Origin: Schizophyllum amplum
Taxonomy: Eukaryota > Basidiomycota > Agaricomycetes > Agaricales > Schizophyllaceae
DNA length: 64,000 nucleotides
Direction of reading: 5' to 3'
Assembly (NCBI GenBank): GCA_007026445.1
Contig: VDMD01000037.1
Location: forward strand, 62,001 to 126,000
Shown: piece after piece, positions 1 to 11,274 of the stretch
Position numbering within the stretch: position 1 is the first letter of the stretch
Layout: the number at the start of each line of letters is the position of its first letter
Position numbers and translations under genes: made by a program
Notes under the pieces: model-generated
Database searches by the model: none
Seen by the model: only the letters and a program-made list of their open reading frames with translations
What the model was told of the DNA's origin: nothing

Positions 1-533
1 GTCACCTTGCTTTGTCTCTTACCATCGTCGACGACACCGTCGGACCGCCAGTCAACAACCACAAGTTGACAACCTACGACATCTTCGCAATGTACGCGCT
101 GCCGTCAAGACAAGCCTGTCGACCGCGTCGCGCCACCCATTGCTTGGCGCTTGCCACGGAGACACGTTCATCAAGTGCTGAGGTGTGTTTCGCCACTACA
201 ACAGCTTCTTATGAACTCACCGGAACCGTGCTCCCTAGGCTGGCCCTAGCACGTCCGTATCAGGCGACGACAAGGATAAAGGGTGTGATGCTCAACGCGA
301 CATGGTGACGCCCTTGTCTCGCATCGCTTGTGATATCAACGATGCAGACTGCGGGGCAGAGACTCAGCAGTGCGTCTTTCTGTCTTCAAAAGAACCGCAG
401 TGTAACTCAACGCCTTTTATTACTTAGAACTGTTCAGCCTTTCCTTAGGCGTGCGGTCCCCGGGACCGGGCCACCCCTTCGCGAGGGAATTCGTCGAGCG
501 CATATACTGAATTCTAACAATCGGCAAGCTACC

Positions 534-752
534 ATGAGCTCTCCTGCCTCCCTTGCCGACAGCTCGGGTGACGACATGGACTTCTTGATTCGCGAAATGG
601 GCAGGAAATGCGGGGTTAAAGAACGCAAGAGGAAACGCGTCTCCTTCGACAGCGATGTCGCTGTTATCGACGAATGCAGACGCGTCAAGGCAAGGACAGT
701 ATCGGAGCCTTACAAGCGGCCTTCTCGCCTACGCAGGAAGAGCCCTACATGA
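534..752 (+). CDS. small basic protein with a PP1-docking-like KRVSF motif
   Basis: A 72-residue intronless ORF begins at ATG 534 in a good context (ACCATGA) and ends at 752. The frame opens further upstream, but that part is low complexity and the start context favours 534. The N-terminus is Ser/Asp rich (SSGDDMDF), the middle is basic (KERKRKRVSFDSD), and the C-terminus is Arg/Lys rich. The KRVSF core, basic before and acidic after, fits the RVxF consensus by which regulatory subunits bind protein phosphatase 1. No enzyme domain is visible. A role as a small PP1 regulator or a nuclear basic protein is inference. It lies about 340 bases upstream of the adaptin gene on the same strand. Its reality as a gene rests only on length, start context and motif. 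Confidence 0.4.
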   Translation: MSSPASLADSSGDDMDFLIREMGRKCGVKERKRKRVSFDSDVAVIDECRRVKARTVSEPYKRPSRLRRKSPT

Positions 753-1089
753 GTCCTGGCATGGCTGTCATCACTAGGCCTCATCATCGCTGAAGGACGC
801 ACTCACTGTATCACACTAGATTCACGGACACACACACTTTATCACGACCTGCTACGATATAGCTATCCCCGAATGTAGCCATCACCTGTAGAATAGAAAG
901 GAGTAGTTCGTCGAAGGTCGAACATCTGTTCATCTGGAAGCGAAGATGATCACGTGAGATGCGCGTTGTGGGCGTCGGGCGGTGACAACTTGCTCCCAAC
1001 TTTCATGTTTCTATAACCGCTGCTTTGTATCTTAGAACCTGTCGGATATCCCTGCTTGAGGTCCCCACTACCGCCGACATACACTCATC

Positions 1090-3784
1090 ATGAGTTTCCG
1101 GGCACCGCGCAAGGGCGAAAACTACGAGCTCAGCGTCGACTTGAACAGCGAGTACCGGGAAAAGCGCAAGGATGCTATCAAACGGACTATAGCCTCTATG
1201 ACCGTTGGCAAGGGTGCGTAGTTGCTCGACTTCTCTACTCTTTGCTAAGATCCTACCAGATGTCAGCGGTCTCTTCCCGGATGTACTCAAGAACATGCAA
1301 ACCGACGACCTCGAGCAGAAGAAACTCGTGTATCTCTACTTAATGAACTACGCCAAGACCCAGCCCGAGCTTGTTATCCTCGCAGTCAACACATTTGTGA
1401 AGGACACGGACGATCCGAACCCGCTCGTACGCGCCCTCGCGATCCGCACCATGGGCTGCTTGCGCGCCGAGAAGATCATCGACTACCTCTGCGACCCCCT
1501 CAGCAAGTGCCTACGCGATGAGAACCCGTACGTGCGCAAGACAGCCGCACTCTGCGTCGCGAAGCTCTACGATCTCAAGCCCGAGCTGGTGATCGAGAAC
1601 GGCTTCCTGGAGCAGCTGCACGAAATGATCTCCGACAGCAATCCAATGGTGAGTGAGCCCCTGCAAGATCGACGCCTCTGACTCTCCCCAGGTCGTGGCA
1701 AATACCGTCGCCGCACTCACCGACATCCACATCGTCGCCACCTCCCAGCCATCCACGTCATCCTCCGATCCCGCCTACTTCACCATCACCTCCTCCATCC
1801 TTAACAAGTTGCTCATCGCGCTCAACGAATGCTCCGAGTGGGGCCGCGTCGCCATTCTCGGCGCGCTCGCACGCTACCAGGCCAAGGACGAGAAGGAGAG
1901 TGAACACATCTGCGAGCGCGTCGTCCCGCAGTTCCAGCACGTCAACAGCGGCGTCGTGCTCGCCGCGGTTAAGGTCATCATGATTCACATGCGCAACGTG
2001 CGCCGCGAGGAGCTCCTCAAGCAACTCGTGCGCAAGATGGCCCCGCCACTCGTTACGCTGCTCTCGACGCCGCCAGAGGTGCAGTGGGTCGCGCTGCGAA
2101 ACATCAACCTGCTGCTGCAAAAGCGTCCGGACATTCTCCAGAACGAAATGCGCGTGTTTTTCTGCAAGTACAACGACCCGCTATACGTCAAGATCGAGAA
2201 GCTGGACATTATGGTCCGGCTGGCGAGCGAGAAGAACGTGGATGCGCTGCTCAGCGAGTTGAAAGAGTGAGCGGCCGGCCTGTGCTACAAGAAAAAGTGC
2301 TGATTCGCGCAGGTATGCGTCTGAGGTTGATGTCGACTTTGTGCGCAAGGCCGTCAAGGCGATCGGTCAGACAGCAGTCAAGATTGATTCGGCAGCGGAG
2401 CGCTGTGTTAATGTTCTTCTGGACCTGATCGCAACACGGGTTAGCTATGTGGTGCAAGAAGCGGTCGTAGTCATGAAAGTCGGTGGTTGCCGTATCTTGC
2501 GTGAGATCGGTTCTCATCTTCCGTACAGGACATTTTCCGCAAATACCCGTCAACGTATGAGGGTGTCATCCCGACACTCTGCGCCAACCTTGATGAACTG
2601 GATGAACCGGAGGCGAAGGCTTCACTTATCTGGATTATCGGCGAGTACGCAAGCAAGATCGACAACGCAGACGAGCTGCTAGGCATATTCGTGGACAGCT
2701 TCACAGAAGAGTCCTATGCTGTGAGTCTCGCCTGACTTTGCCTCGCGGAAAGACAATTGACTTGGGGTATCAGGTGCAATTGCAGACTCTGACAGCTGTC
2801 GTGAAGCTCTTCCTCATGAAGCCCGACTCATCGCAGGCCATCGTGCAGAAAGTGCTCAACACGGCAACGAAGGACTGCGACTCGCCCGATGTGCGCGATC
2901 GCGCATATATTTATTGGCGCCTGCTATCCACGGATCCTGGTGCTGCTAAGGTCGGTGTGTTCCGGCGAGCGTGGTTTTCGGCGCCTACTAACTAACCGGA
3001 ATGCAGGCTGTCGTGCTAGCCGCCCGCCCGCCAATCTCAATACCCCTGACGACGGTCGCGCCAGCGCTGCTAGAAGAGCTGCTAGGCGAGATTGGCAGTT
3101 TGGCGAGCGTTTATCATAAGCCTGCAGAGACGTTCATTGGACGGGGGCGCGTGGGCGTGGAGTCTCTTCATCGCAAAGGTGCAGAGTAAGTCATGAATGG
3201 CAGTCAGGCCTGAGATTCGTGCTGATTGGACGCCACAGGAGCATTTCCGATGGTACGAATGTTTTCTCGGCGCAGAAGGCGCTCCAGACGGTCGCTGCGG
3301 GTCAGCAGGCTGAGAATCTCCTGTGAGTGTTTGCAATCCGTGTCATGGGTAGCTGGGCTGCGAGGCTAACGCGTGACCGCGTTGCAGGGACTTCGACGAT
3401 GACCCAATGGCAGACCAGCCGTCCGGGCTCGCCGCGACAGATGCGTTGACGCAGACGCCCGCTGCTGCCAACTTGCTCGCGGGTACGTCCGCTAACCCGC
3501 TGGACGACCTCGTTTCTATCTTTGGGGGTGGCGCGAATACCGGGTTTGGTGGCGCGCCGACAGTGGACACGGGCTTTGGGGCCGCCAATGTTGGCTCGCC
3601 GCCGCCGCCCATGAATGCCTTCGGAGGTCTAGGGATGCTGTCGCCGTCGACCAGCACGGTCACATCACCAACGGCCGGCGCAGGTGATGCATTTGGTGGG
3701 CTAGCATCTCTGTCGATATCGTCGACCCCACAGCAGCAGCAGAAACCACAGGGGGCACAGGATGATTTGTTAGGGTTGTTTTAG
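1090..3784 (+). CDS. beta subunit of the clathrin adaptor complex (AP-1/AP-2 beta adaptin)
   Basis: Nine exons splice in frame: 1090-1213, 1260-1648, 1692-2266, 2313-2478, 2529-2720, 2774-2950, 3007-3185, 3239-3322 and 3388-3784. They give about 760 residues. The trunk carries family signatures such as [18 protein letters not shown] [56 protein letters not shown] and [14 protein letters not shown]. These belong to the HEAT-repeat beta-adaptin core that binds dileucine cargo and the mu subunit. The last exon is a Gly/Pro/Ala-rich hinge with acidic-hydrophobic segments ([10 protein letters not shown], terminal DDLLGLF) resembling clathrin-box ligands. There is no appendage domain after the hinge, and the length is near that of yeast Apl2 rather than animal beta subunits. 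It should act at trans-Golgi, endosomal or plasma membranes. The trunk alone does not separate AP-1 from AP-2; fungal Apl2-like AP-1 is favoured. No frame break was found. Confidence 0.96.
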
Positions 3785-4444
3785 AGGAATGTGCATCGTC
3801 TCGCTTTCTAGCTCCAAGCCTTGTCGCTCGTGCTCTTGATCCCCTTCGGCGACTGTGTCCCTCGTACCGCCTATGGTGCGGCGTGCGCGCAGAGCGTACC
3901 CCCGGTATGAGGAGCACTGCGGATTCCGTGGTCACGGGAGCGTCGCGCACCGTGGGTGCGCTCGCTTGGCAACTACCGTGCGAACATGTGGTCGTTTCCT
4001 TTTTCGTACGTTGGCTTTGTTCATATCCCTGGTCTCCTTGGCGCCTGTCGGGATAGTCTGCGGCCTTACTGTTGTTCTGCCAACGGTTACGCTTGTTCGC
4101 AGGCTCATCTCTGTCACCCAGGGACCAAGCAAGGTGGTCGATAACCGTGTCTGGCACGACCATGCAGTCGCCTGCTTCCATTGATGGAAGCGACTTGGTT
4201 GTATGTCGATGCCAATTCCGTCGTTCTGCGCGTATAGGCCTCAGGCGCTTGTCGTGCGGACAGCGTCATGCGCCATCTCGATTGACGGCGGAAAGCTTGT
4301 TGATGATATATAAGGTCGGTTCCGCGATCCACGATCACTCGCTCGTTGCACTTCCCTCCTGTCTCCTTCTTCCCGCCCGTCCGTCCTCCCCCTCCTCTTC
4401 CTCGCCCTGGGCTTCTGCAGTCCTCTCACTCTTAGCTGCGCATC
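3785..4444. other. intergenic region between adaptin and GH30 genes
   Basis: About 660 bases with no supportable gene. Short ORFs on both strands lack recognisable domains or conserved splice structure. The distal part holds the GH30 promoter: a TATATAA box near 4307-4313, followed by a strongly pyrimidine-rich leader up to the ATG at 4445. Confidence 0.6.
4307..4313 (+). promoter_or_regulatory. TATA box of the GH30 gene
   Basis: TATATAA lies 132 bases upstream of the GH30 start codon. A long CT-rich tract follows at about 4349-4410, the usual arrangement just before transcription starts in filamentous fungi. The assignment is by position and sequence only. Confidence 0.6.
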
Positions 4445-6786
4445 ATGAGGTGGAGTATCACGTTGAGCCTGCTGGGCGTCGTGCAGGGAGCATACGCTCA
4501 GCAGATCTGGGACATCGTACGTTGGCCGTTCTCGGGCTCAGTCCTGTCCGCTGATGTCTATTCTCCGTGCGCAGTGGCAGACGAAGGTGTGTCTATAGAC
4601 GGGCTACACGTTGTACTCGCGTTGCTGACGCGTGTGCTTGCACAGTGGGATCGGACCGCGCTGTTCACCTCGGTTGGTTCCAACCCGCCCATCAACTTCA
4701 CGTCGCCAAACGTCATTGGGTCCGCCGACATCGTCGTTGATGATGAGACGACATATCAGTCTATCTACGGCTTTGGGGGCTCGCTCAGTGCGTGGCGCTT
4801 TCGCTAAGCCCGATGATGATGCTCACAGCCTGACCGTGTAGCGGACTCTGCTGCACTGACCTTGAACAACATGAAGGTACGCCATGGAGGAATGTCGAAG
4901 GCGGGGTGCTGAGAAACGCTTTTAGTCTGCGAACAGCAACAACTACTGGAAATTACTCCGATACCTCTTCGATCCGACCGATGGTGCAAACGCGGCAGGG
5001 CTGAGCTACGTCAGGGTGCCGCTGGGCGCGTCCGACTTCTCTGCCAGCCGTGCGTGAGATTCAGTATGCTATCCTCGATACAACTGACTTGCCACAGTTT
5101 ACAACTTCGACAATGTGCACGGCGACACGGCGTGAGTGAATTCCCTGCGTGCCCAGCGGTCGTCTTACGCCTCCCAGGTTCAACAACTTCAACATCAACA
5201 AGGCGCCCTCCTACCTCTTCTCCGTGCTCAAGGACATCCAATCTATCAACAGCATACTCAAGGTCCATGTCGTCCCCTGGTCCCCGCCTGGCTGGATGAA
5301 GGACAGCGGTACCATGGACGGCGGATCGCTCCAGAGCCAGTACATCACACCATACGCCACGTATCTCTTGAGGTGCTTGCAGGGCTTCCAGAACAATGGC
5401 ATCACACCCTACGCTATATCTATCCAGAATGAGCCGCAGAACAGCAATCCGACGTACCCGACATCGACTCTGACGCCGGCGCATGAGGCGCAGATCGGCA
5501 AGGCTCTTCGCACGCTGATGAACAACAACGGCTTCTCTGGCGTCAAGCTCGTTGGTGAGTGCGTATTGCTACAGGGCTTCATACACTATTGACCGACGGG
5601 CAGGGTACGAGCACAACTGGGACGACGCTGCGGCGTACCCCGTCACCCTTATGAATGATGCGCCGAATGCTTTTGCCGGTGTGGCGTTCCATTGCTACGC
5701 TGTAAGTTATTTGTTACCGTTCGATACGTACGTCGCTCACGTCCGTGCAGGGGAGCGTAGATCAGATGGATAGCTTCCATAACGCTTACCCTAACAAGGA
5801 AATCTGTAAGCTGTGTCGGCATCTTAGCTACTCGTCTTTCATACCAATATTCACTAGACTTCACCGAATGCGCCGGCACCATTGGCAGCGATTGGTGGAG
5901 TGATATCAAGGTTCGTGAGTGCTGTCGTGCTCGCAGAACCTTCGCTGACCTGTTTCTGCTCCAGTGGTACTCGGACAATATGTGCGTCCTAGACCTTATG
6001 CTCGGTAGATGAGACTGAAGACATGCATGCAGCTTCATCGGCGGTATCAACCACAACGCGGCCACCGGACTCATGTGGAATATCGCACTCGACGGCAATG
6101 GCAACCCCAAGCTCCCTGGAACGAGCAGCTGCGGAGGCCCGGGATGCCGCGCCATCGCGCAGGTCAATTCGGATGGCTCGTACAGCCTCAATCAGGAGTG
6201 TATGTACCCATTCCTTCTATTCCTTCTCAATCCTGTACTAATCCGCTATAGTCTATGCAATGGCGCACGTATCGAAAGCGACCATCCCCAAGGACCGTGG
6301 TGGCCCTGGCGGCCAGCGTATCCGCGCGACTGTTGGCGGTGACCTGAGCTGGGCCCTGATCGTCAGCGCTTTCGTAACGCGGCGTACGAGCTCTTCTGAC
6401 TGGTTGCGGTACTCACTTGTGGTACTGAACTGTACGTCTGCTTCATGTTGACCTTTGTATGGGCTGGTGTGCTAACGTGCGAGCAGGGGACGACAATTCC
6501 AGCGGTACCTGGAACCCGCAACCGGTGCAGGTGAGAGCAAGACTGATTCTTTCTGATTGCCTCGAAAGTTGACTGGCGCTCGCAGACTACGATTGAGTTC
6601 CGTGGGCAGCAGGCGACGTACACGTTCCCCGTGGGCGTCACGACGCTCTGGTGGTATGCGGAGGACACATCCCTGAAGAAGACGGACGCGGAAGAGGAGA
6701 TTCGCGTGGGCGGTGCACCGACGCGCAGCCGAGAGGATCCTTTTGTTTACGAGGACGCGCAGCAAGTGTTCGGCGCTGGCTTCTGA
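4445..6786 (+). CDS. secreted GH30 endo-beta-1,6-glucanase-like glycoside hydrolase
   Basis: The protein starts with a signal peptide (MRWSITLSLLGVVQGAYAQQ). It continues with fungal GH30 features: a DIWQTKWDR segment, IYGFGGSLTDSAAL, YVRVPLGASDFS, VPWSPPGWMKDSG, an IQNEPQ motif carrying the predicted acid/base Glu, and YFTECAGT carrying the predicted nucleophile Glu. The C-terminal part (SLVVLNWDDNSSGTWNP, TTIEFRGQQATYTFPVG) fits the beta-sandwich of the family. A short charged tail after VTTLWWYAEDTS looks like an extension. The gene is cut by many 50-60 base introns and includes a 12-nt exon at 4575-4586. All junctions examined preserve frame. In fungi this family hydrolyses beta-1,6-glucan in cell walls, for remodelling, autolysis or mycoparasitism. 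The beta-1,6 specificity is inferred from the subfamily-like motifs. Confidence 0.93.
4575..4586 (+). other. 12-nt micro-exon of the GH30 gene
   Basis: TGGCAGACGAAG is bounded by GCAG on the left and GTGTGT on the right. It encodes WQTK and joins DI from the preceding exon to WDRTALF of the next (starting 4646), giving the family-typical DIWQTKWDR stretch. Skipping it would keep frame but delete four residues. Confidence 0.85.
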
Positions 6787-7027
6787 GCAAAGGCGGACCA
6801 TTGTTCGGCGGAGGGCTGCTTTGGTCTTTTGTGATACCCATGGGATGGGTCTGCGGTTGGCGCAGGCCCTTGACATATTGTATTTACGGGCTCCCCAGCA
6901 TCTGTACTCTTTACGACCCCTCATGACCGCTCGCGCATTACCTGTCACTTTGTAGCTGTGGCACAATCTAGCAACTTGGAGCCTGGAAGAATCATTGGTT
7001 TTAAATCTGCGAAGAGCGCGCCCCGCC

Positions 7028-7541
7028 TAGTGTTGCCGACGAGTCGAGTTCGAGTTCGAGTCGAGTTGCAACTCGATGATGTAACTCGATTGGCGCGCGG
7101 CAAAAGCCGAAAGGGCTGTCGGCCTTAACCCTTGGTAGTCCCTCGTCGGAAAACAACATACAGCCCTGACCCAGATGAGATTCCTGTGCATAACATTACA
7201 TGAGGGCCTCCAACAGCGTTGCATGGGCACTTGAACAGTTCTGGCCCTCGATGGTCATGCTGCGGCAAATGCCGAAAGGACAGTCCTCGTCGAAACAGCC
7301 CTCCCTTGCGTCGAAATAATGGTATTGGTCCTCAACATCGTCAACTTGGGGTGTCTGACCTCGCTTCTCTCCTTACGCCTTCGTCGGTCAAGGTCAGGTC
7401 AAGGTGCAGCGCTGCGTTGCCTCAGGCAGCCCACGTGCTACACATCATCGAGTTGCCATCAACTCGCCTGCCTGACTAGGCAGGCGAGTTGAACTCGACT
7501 CGACTCGATGACCGAGTTAACTCGACTCGTCGGCAACACTA
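7028..7541. mobile_element. non-autonomous hAT-type element (MITE), 514 bp
   Basis: Perfect 23-bp terminal inverted repeats begin TAGTGTTGCCGACGAGTCGA at 7028 and end with the complement at 7541. The element is flanked by an identical 8-bp direct repeat, GCCCCGCC, at 7020-7027 and 7542-7549. An 8-bp target duplication and TAGTG-type ends are hallmarks of the hAT superfamily. Subterminal zones hold clustered GAGTCGAGTT/AACTCGAC words, likely transposase-binding repeats. No transposase coding is present, so mobility would need a transposase from elsewhere. It sits downstream of the GH30 gene. Confidence 0.93.
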
Positions 7542-7866
7542 GCCCCGCCTTCGTGAACGTTTGAACTCCCGTCGAAGTATGGCGCGACCACGCCTCTGAG
7601 CAAGCATATGTTGCAGCTACTTTGCTGTGGGCAGGATGTCAGTCCCAAGGGTGGTATACAGCATTCGCCTGGGACCGTGCAGAATCTGGCTGCCCCCTCA
7701 AAATTTGCGCGTGTCTTTCACTGGCGTCGACAGCCACCCGCAGTACCATCTTGAAGCGAGTTCATCTATGCATCACTGGGCAGGGAACGCCTCTGCCTGG
7801 AGGTACCGGGCCCAAATAACACCCTCTATGGCAGCCAGTTGGGCGTCGCGTCCGACGATGATATTA

Positions 7867-8288
7867 GAGTCTGGACAGTCACAGTCAATGCTCAGCGTTG
7901 AGCGTTGAGCAGGCGTTGACCGAGAAACTCCGGCGTTTCGGAGGCGCGGTGCCGTGACGGCTTCGGAGATCTCCGATATCGTCACGGTTGTTGAACTTGT
8001 GTGACACCGTTCAATGAGCCTTGTCTCTAAAAACTACCTGCAGCTTGATCTACATACCCTTGGATAGAATGTCGACCAGTTGCGTTATTGTCAAACAATT
8101 GGGTCTTTGGCGACATAAAACTTCCGACGTGGACGCAATACGTACTCGAATGTCCGGAGGCACGTGCACGCGGAATTCTCCGAACATCACCTGTGTGTCA
8201 CGGCGTCGTGCGTCGGAGGCGCCGGAGTTTTTCGGACAACGCCAGCTCAACGCTCAACGCTGAGCATTGACTGTGACTGTCCAGACTC
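7867..8288. mobile_element. MITE with long terminal inverted repeats and TTA duplication, 422 bp
   Basis: The left end starting GAGTCTGGACAGTCACAGTC at 7867 is repeated inverted at the right end (8288). The first 44 bp are perfect, followed by about 25 more bp with few mismatches. The flanks are TTA at 7864-7866 and TTA at 8289-8291, a 3-bp duplication as made by PIF/Harbinger-type elements (other 3-bp superfamilies are not excluded). There is no coding capacity. Inside each arm the word GCGTTGAGC is repeated. The right end lies about 170 bases upstream of the MYND-finger start codon, so it forms part of that promoter. Confidence 0.88.
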
Positions 8289-8457
8289 TTAAATTTACAG
8301 GCGTGTTGCCGTGCGGGTGTCCGTCACGGTGCACTCACTACACATGTGACGAGATGTGATGGCATCGTGACAGCACGCGAGAGTGACGCGGCGATTGGAC
8401 GTGTTCGACATTGAACTTCATCAAACCATCATCTGCGCGTTGGACAGACATTGCACT

Positions 8458-9371
8458 ATGTCAACAGGCATATCGATGTCCAAGCTTTACGATGAGACGC
8501 TGAGCTTCTCGGATATGATGGCGCACAATGCTCGGCTGGACAATCCTGTACCAGCGGACACGGATTTCTCGGATGAAGACATGAAGCAGTTGCAGGAACA
8601 GGTTCGTACAGATGTACGAAGATACCTGCCTTGATTATCTCACTAACAGAATCTACTTAGCTGCACGCGTTGACTGTGTTCCCTCACAGCAAGAGGGATA
8701 ACTTCTACCTGGCTTTCTCAGCCAGACACCTACCCAAGCTCGTGTCCACCCTCCAAACCACGTCGCGCGAGACGCAACGCAAAGCATTCTCCTCGTACAT
8801 CCAGCTTTTATCCCTCCTTCCCGACCCGAAAAACAATCCATATTTCCGCAAATACCTCAGCCTTCCCGAATCCACCAGCCTGCCGAACCTCGTCGCGTCC
8901 TCCTTCGTCGAGGGCGTCTCCTGGTTGCGGCCCAGCGGCCCCGGATACATATGCACTCTCATCATCCACTTGCTGCACTGGTGCGACGTCAGCCTGGGCG
9001 ACGATCGGAGAGCGTCTATCGACAAGAAAGTGCGCGAGGACCTTGCGCGGAAGCTTGGCGATCTCGTCCAGCAGGACGGCTTTCAGAGGATGGACCAGCA
9101 CCAGCGAGTTGAGATCCAGCGGTTGAAGGGGATGCTGGGCGCGGTAGAAGGGATGCCTACGCCGCCTGATGATCCGGGGTACTTCCTCAAGTCGACGCAG
9201 GAACATTTGGATGGGCAGATCCCAGGCCTGTACGAATGTAATGTGTGCTTGGACGAGGATCCGGAGCTGCAGTGCTCACGGTGCAAGTCGGTGAAGTACT
9301 GCGGAAAGGAGTGCCAGAAGAAGGATTGGAAGGAGGGGCATAGAATGCGCTGCTTTGAGATGTCCTTTTGA
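8458..9371 (+). CDS. MYND zinc-finger protein
   Basis: Two exons, 8458-8601 and 8661-9371, encode about 284 residues starting MSTGISMSKLYDE. The frame is open upstream, but its paralogue at 15096-16004 has no ATG there, and both share the MSTGIS start. The N-terminal 200 residues are an alpha-helical region without a recognised domain. The C-terminal 40 residues form a MYND finger: CNVC, CSRC, YCGKEC and HRMRC supply the eight metal ligands. MYND fingers bind proline-rich partner peptides. No SET domain is present, so methyltransferase activity is not expected. The intact gene and its broken inverted copy flank glycogen phosphorylase. Confidence 0.85.
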
Positions 9372-11274
9372 TTCTAGCCGCGGTGAGGTTCAGGTCGTGC
9401 TCAAATGTACTTGTGTAAAAAGCCTGAATAACATGTTTGTTTTCAGCATTTCATGTGCTGCTGCATGGCTCAAACGCTCAGCGCTCAGTACTATAATCAG
9501 CTCTTCTGTCCCACTGTAGTCCAGTTGTCAGAAAATGAGCTGAGGCACGTGGTGGATTCTGTGCCGATAGATCTGAGCCATGGCAACATTGGCATTGGCA
9601 GCTTCCGCGCACGGAAGATGAACATTGCAAACGTGATGCTCACGTGCCTTTATGACGCGTGCTTGCGTGTCGTCACAATATCGTCAAACACAGGAAATCG
9701 CGTCTTCGCCTTCGCTTTCCATCTCTCCATTTGCCTTCCTACTCTCGTTCTTCTCATACCCAAGAGAGGTGACTCCTTGGCTCTCTCTGACAAATCTCTC
9801 GCTTTCTTGTCAGATGCAGATGATTTTTGGTGCGCATATACCCAGCTTTGAGGTGCGTATACGGCCCTAGCGACGGTCCGATGCCGTCTTGTTGTCCTCA
9901 TGGGTTTTCAGCAGTCTCAAGATCGAACGAATATATCCTCCGATGAACATGAGGTGCTTCCAGAGGGAGGGTGAAGGCACAGACGAGTCACCTGTGGTCT
10001 CCAAACTTCAAGGAAGTTGAGCACGCCCGTCCAGCTACTCTCCGTCACTTCTCTATTACCTCTAGGATGCGAGGCATGAATTCTGTGTGACCCAAGTACG
10101 TGTATGCCTCCTTCCCAGTGCGTACTCTTGATGACCAGACCCGCGACCCCTCACCCGGCCCTCTTCTGTCTTCCATATGTCTTGCTATGGCGGCGTGCGT
10201 ACAGCTCGTGCATTAGTGCCACTTGAATCACCCGGAAGGCGAGGCGATAATCCTGATGTTTGCTGACACAACTCTTCAGATCATAGCATACTTGCCTTCG
10301 ACTCTGAGCTGCATGCGAAAAGATGCGTCGCCCGACAGCGCAATGCCGCCAGCAGAGCTTCGATTCTGGAATCCTGTGTGGTCAGAGTAACCCACTACTG
10401 TGATGTCGGTTCACTTTCCGCTACATGGTGCTCAATCGTGCCGGCGAGTCAAGTACAGAATTTTGGAAACGATGCTGGCGGACGCATGGCAGGGAAGGTT
10501 GGCAATTGAACTTGAGCTGCAGATGACCTGCGCTTGGTCGTCTGATGAGCATGGCGAGTCTTCAGCTCCCCCGCTCGTCATCCCTATGAATGCTGATAGC
10601 TCCATGATCGTACTGTATACAGACAATGGTCCAGAGAAGCCCTCAATCACTGACGTTGTTGTACGTACTTGGTATATTCAGGTCCATCCTCTCAGTATCG
10701 CAATGTCCCGGCGCTCGTCGCGCTCATGGACCGACCGCGCCCCAGTCTATCCTCAAATTTAAAGGCTCGCGAATTGTAGTGCCACTCGTCGCGGACCGTC
10801 ACGCGAACATCCGGTATGTCCGCGACGCATATACGCGCAACCAAAGCCCAGACTTCGAGCGCCCGCATTGCTGTCGCCCGATAAGGAAGGATTTGTCTTT
10901 TCATCACGCTATCGCGCTGACTGTTGCAGTATTGATCTAGGCCCGCCCTGACAGTGATACGTGCGCGCACATCAGCGGCCTTGGGCCCCAGTGAGGCCCT
11001 CTAAGGCCTCCCATCCCAGTCTTCAGAGGTCTGCATCGTCCCCGGACCTCGCATGCGGGGGCGCTCCATTGGCCTGCGCTGCAGATCCTGGCTGATCATC
11101 CCCCGGGGGCTCGTTGACTTCCAGAGCGCACGGGACCCTCAAACCCGGCGATACGACGGCCTTCGTGGTTAAGTAGATGACGTCGGACGTCCCAGAAATC
11201 CGGAATCTTGTACCCGCATTTACTTAAAACGTGCGTGACAGGGCGCACTCTCTCTCCGTCTCCCCCCGCCGGTC
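9372..11274. other. 1.9-kb region without a supportable gene
   Basis: Short ORFs on both strands (the longest about 130 codons near 9453-9851) show no domain, no conserved splice pattern and frequent stops. The last 250 bases are GC-rich and end with a CT-rich tract (about 11248-11270) directly before the glycogen phosphorylase ATG, so they probably hold its promoter. Confidence 0.5.

Noticed and set aside
7028..7541. Coding capacity inside the hAT MITE
   Set aside because: ORFs within it are short, overlap the repeat arms and show no transposase features.
9453..9851. 132-codon ORF
   Set aside because: No recognisable family features or splice structure; the surrounding 1.9 kb has no coding pattern.
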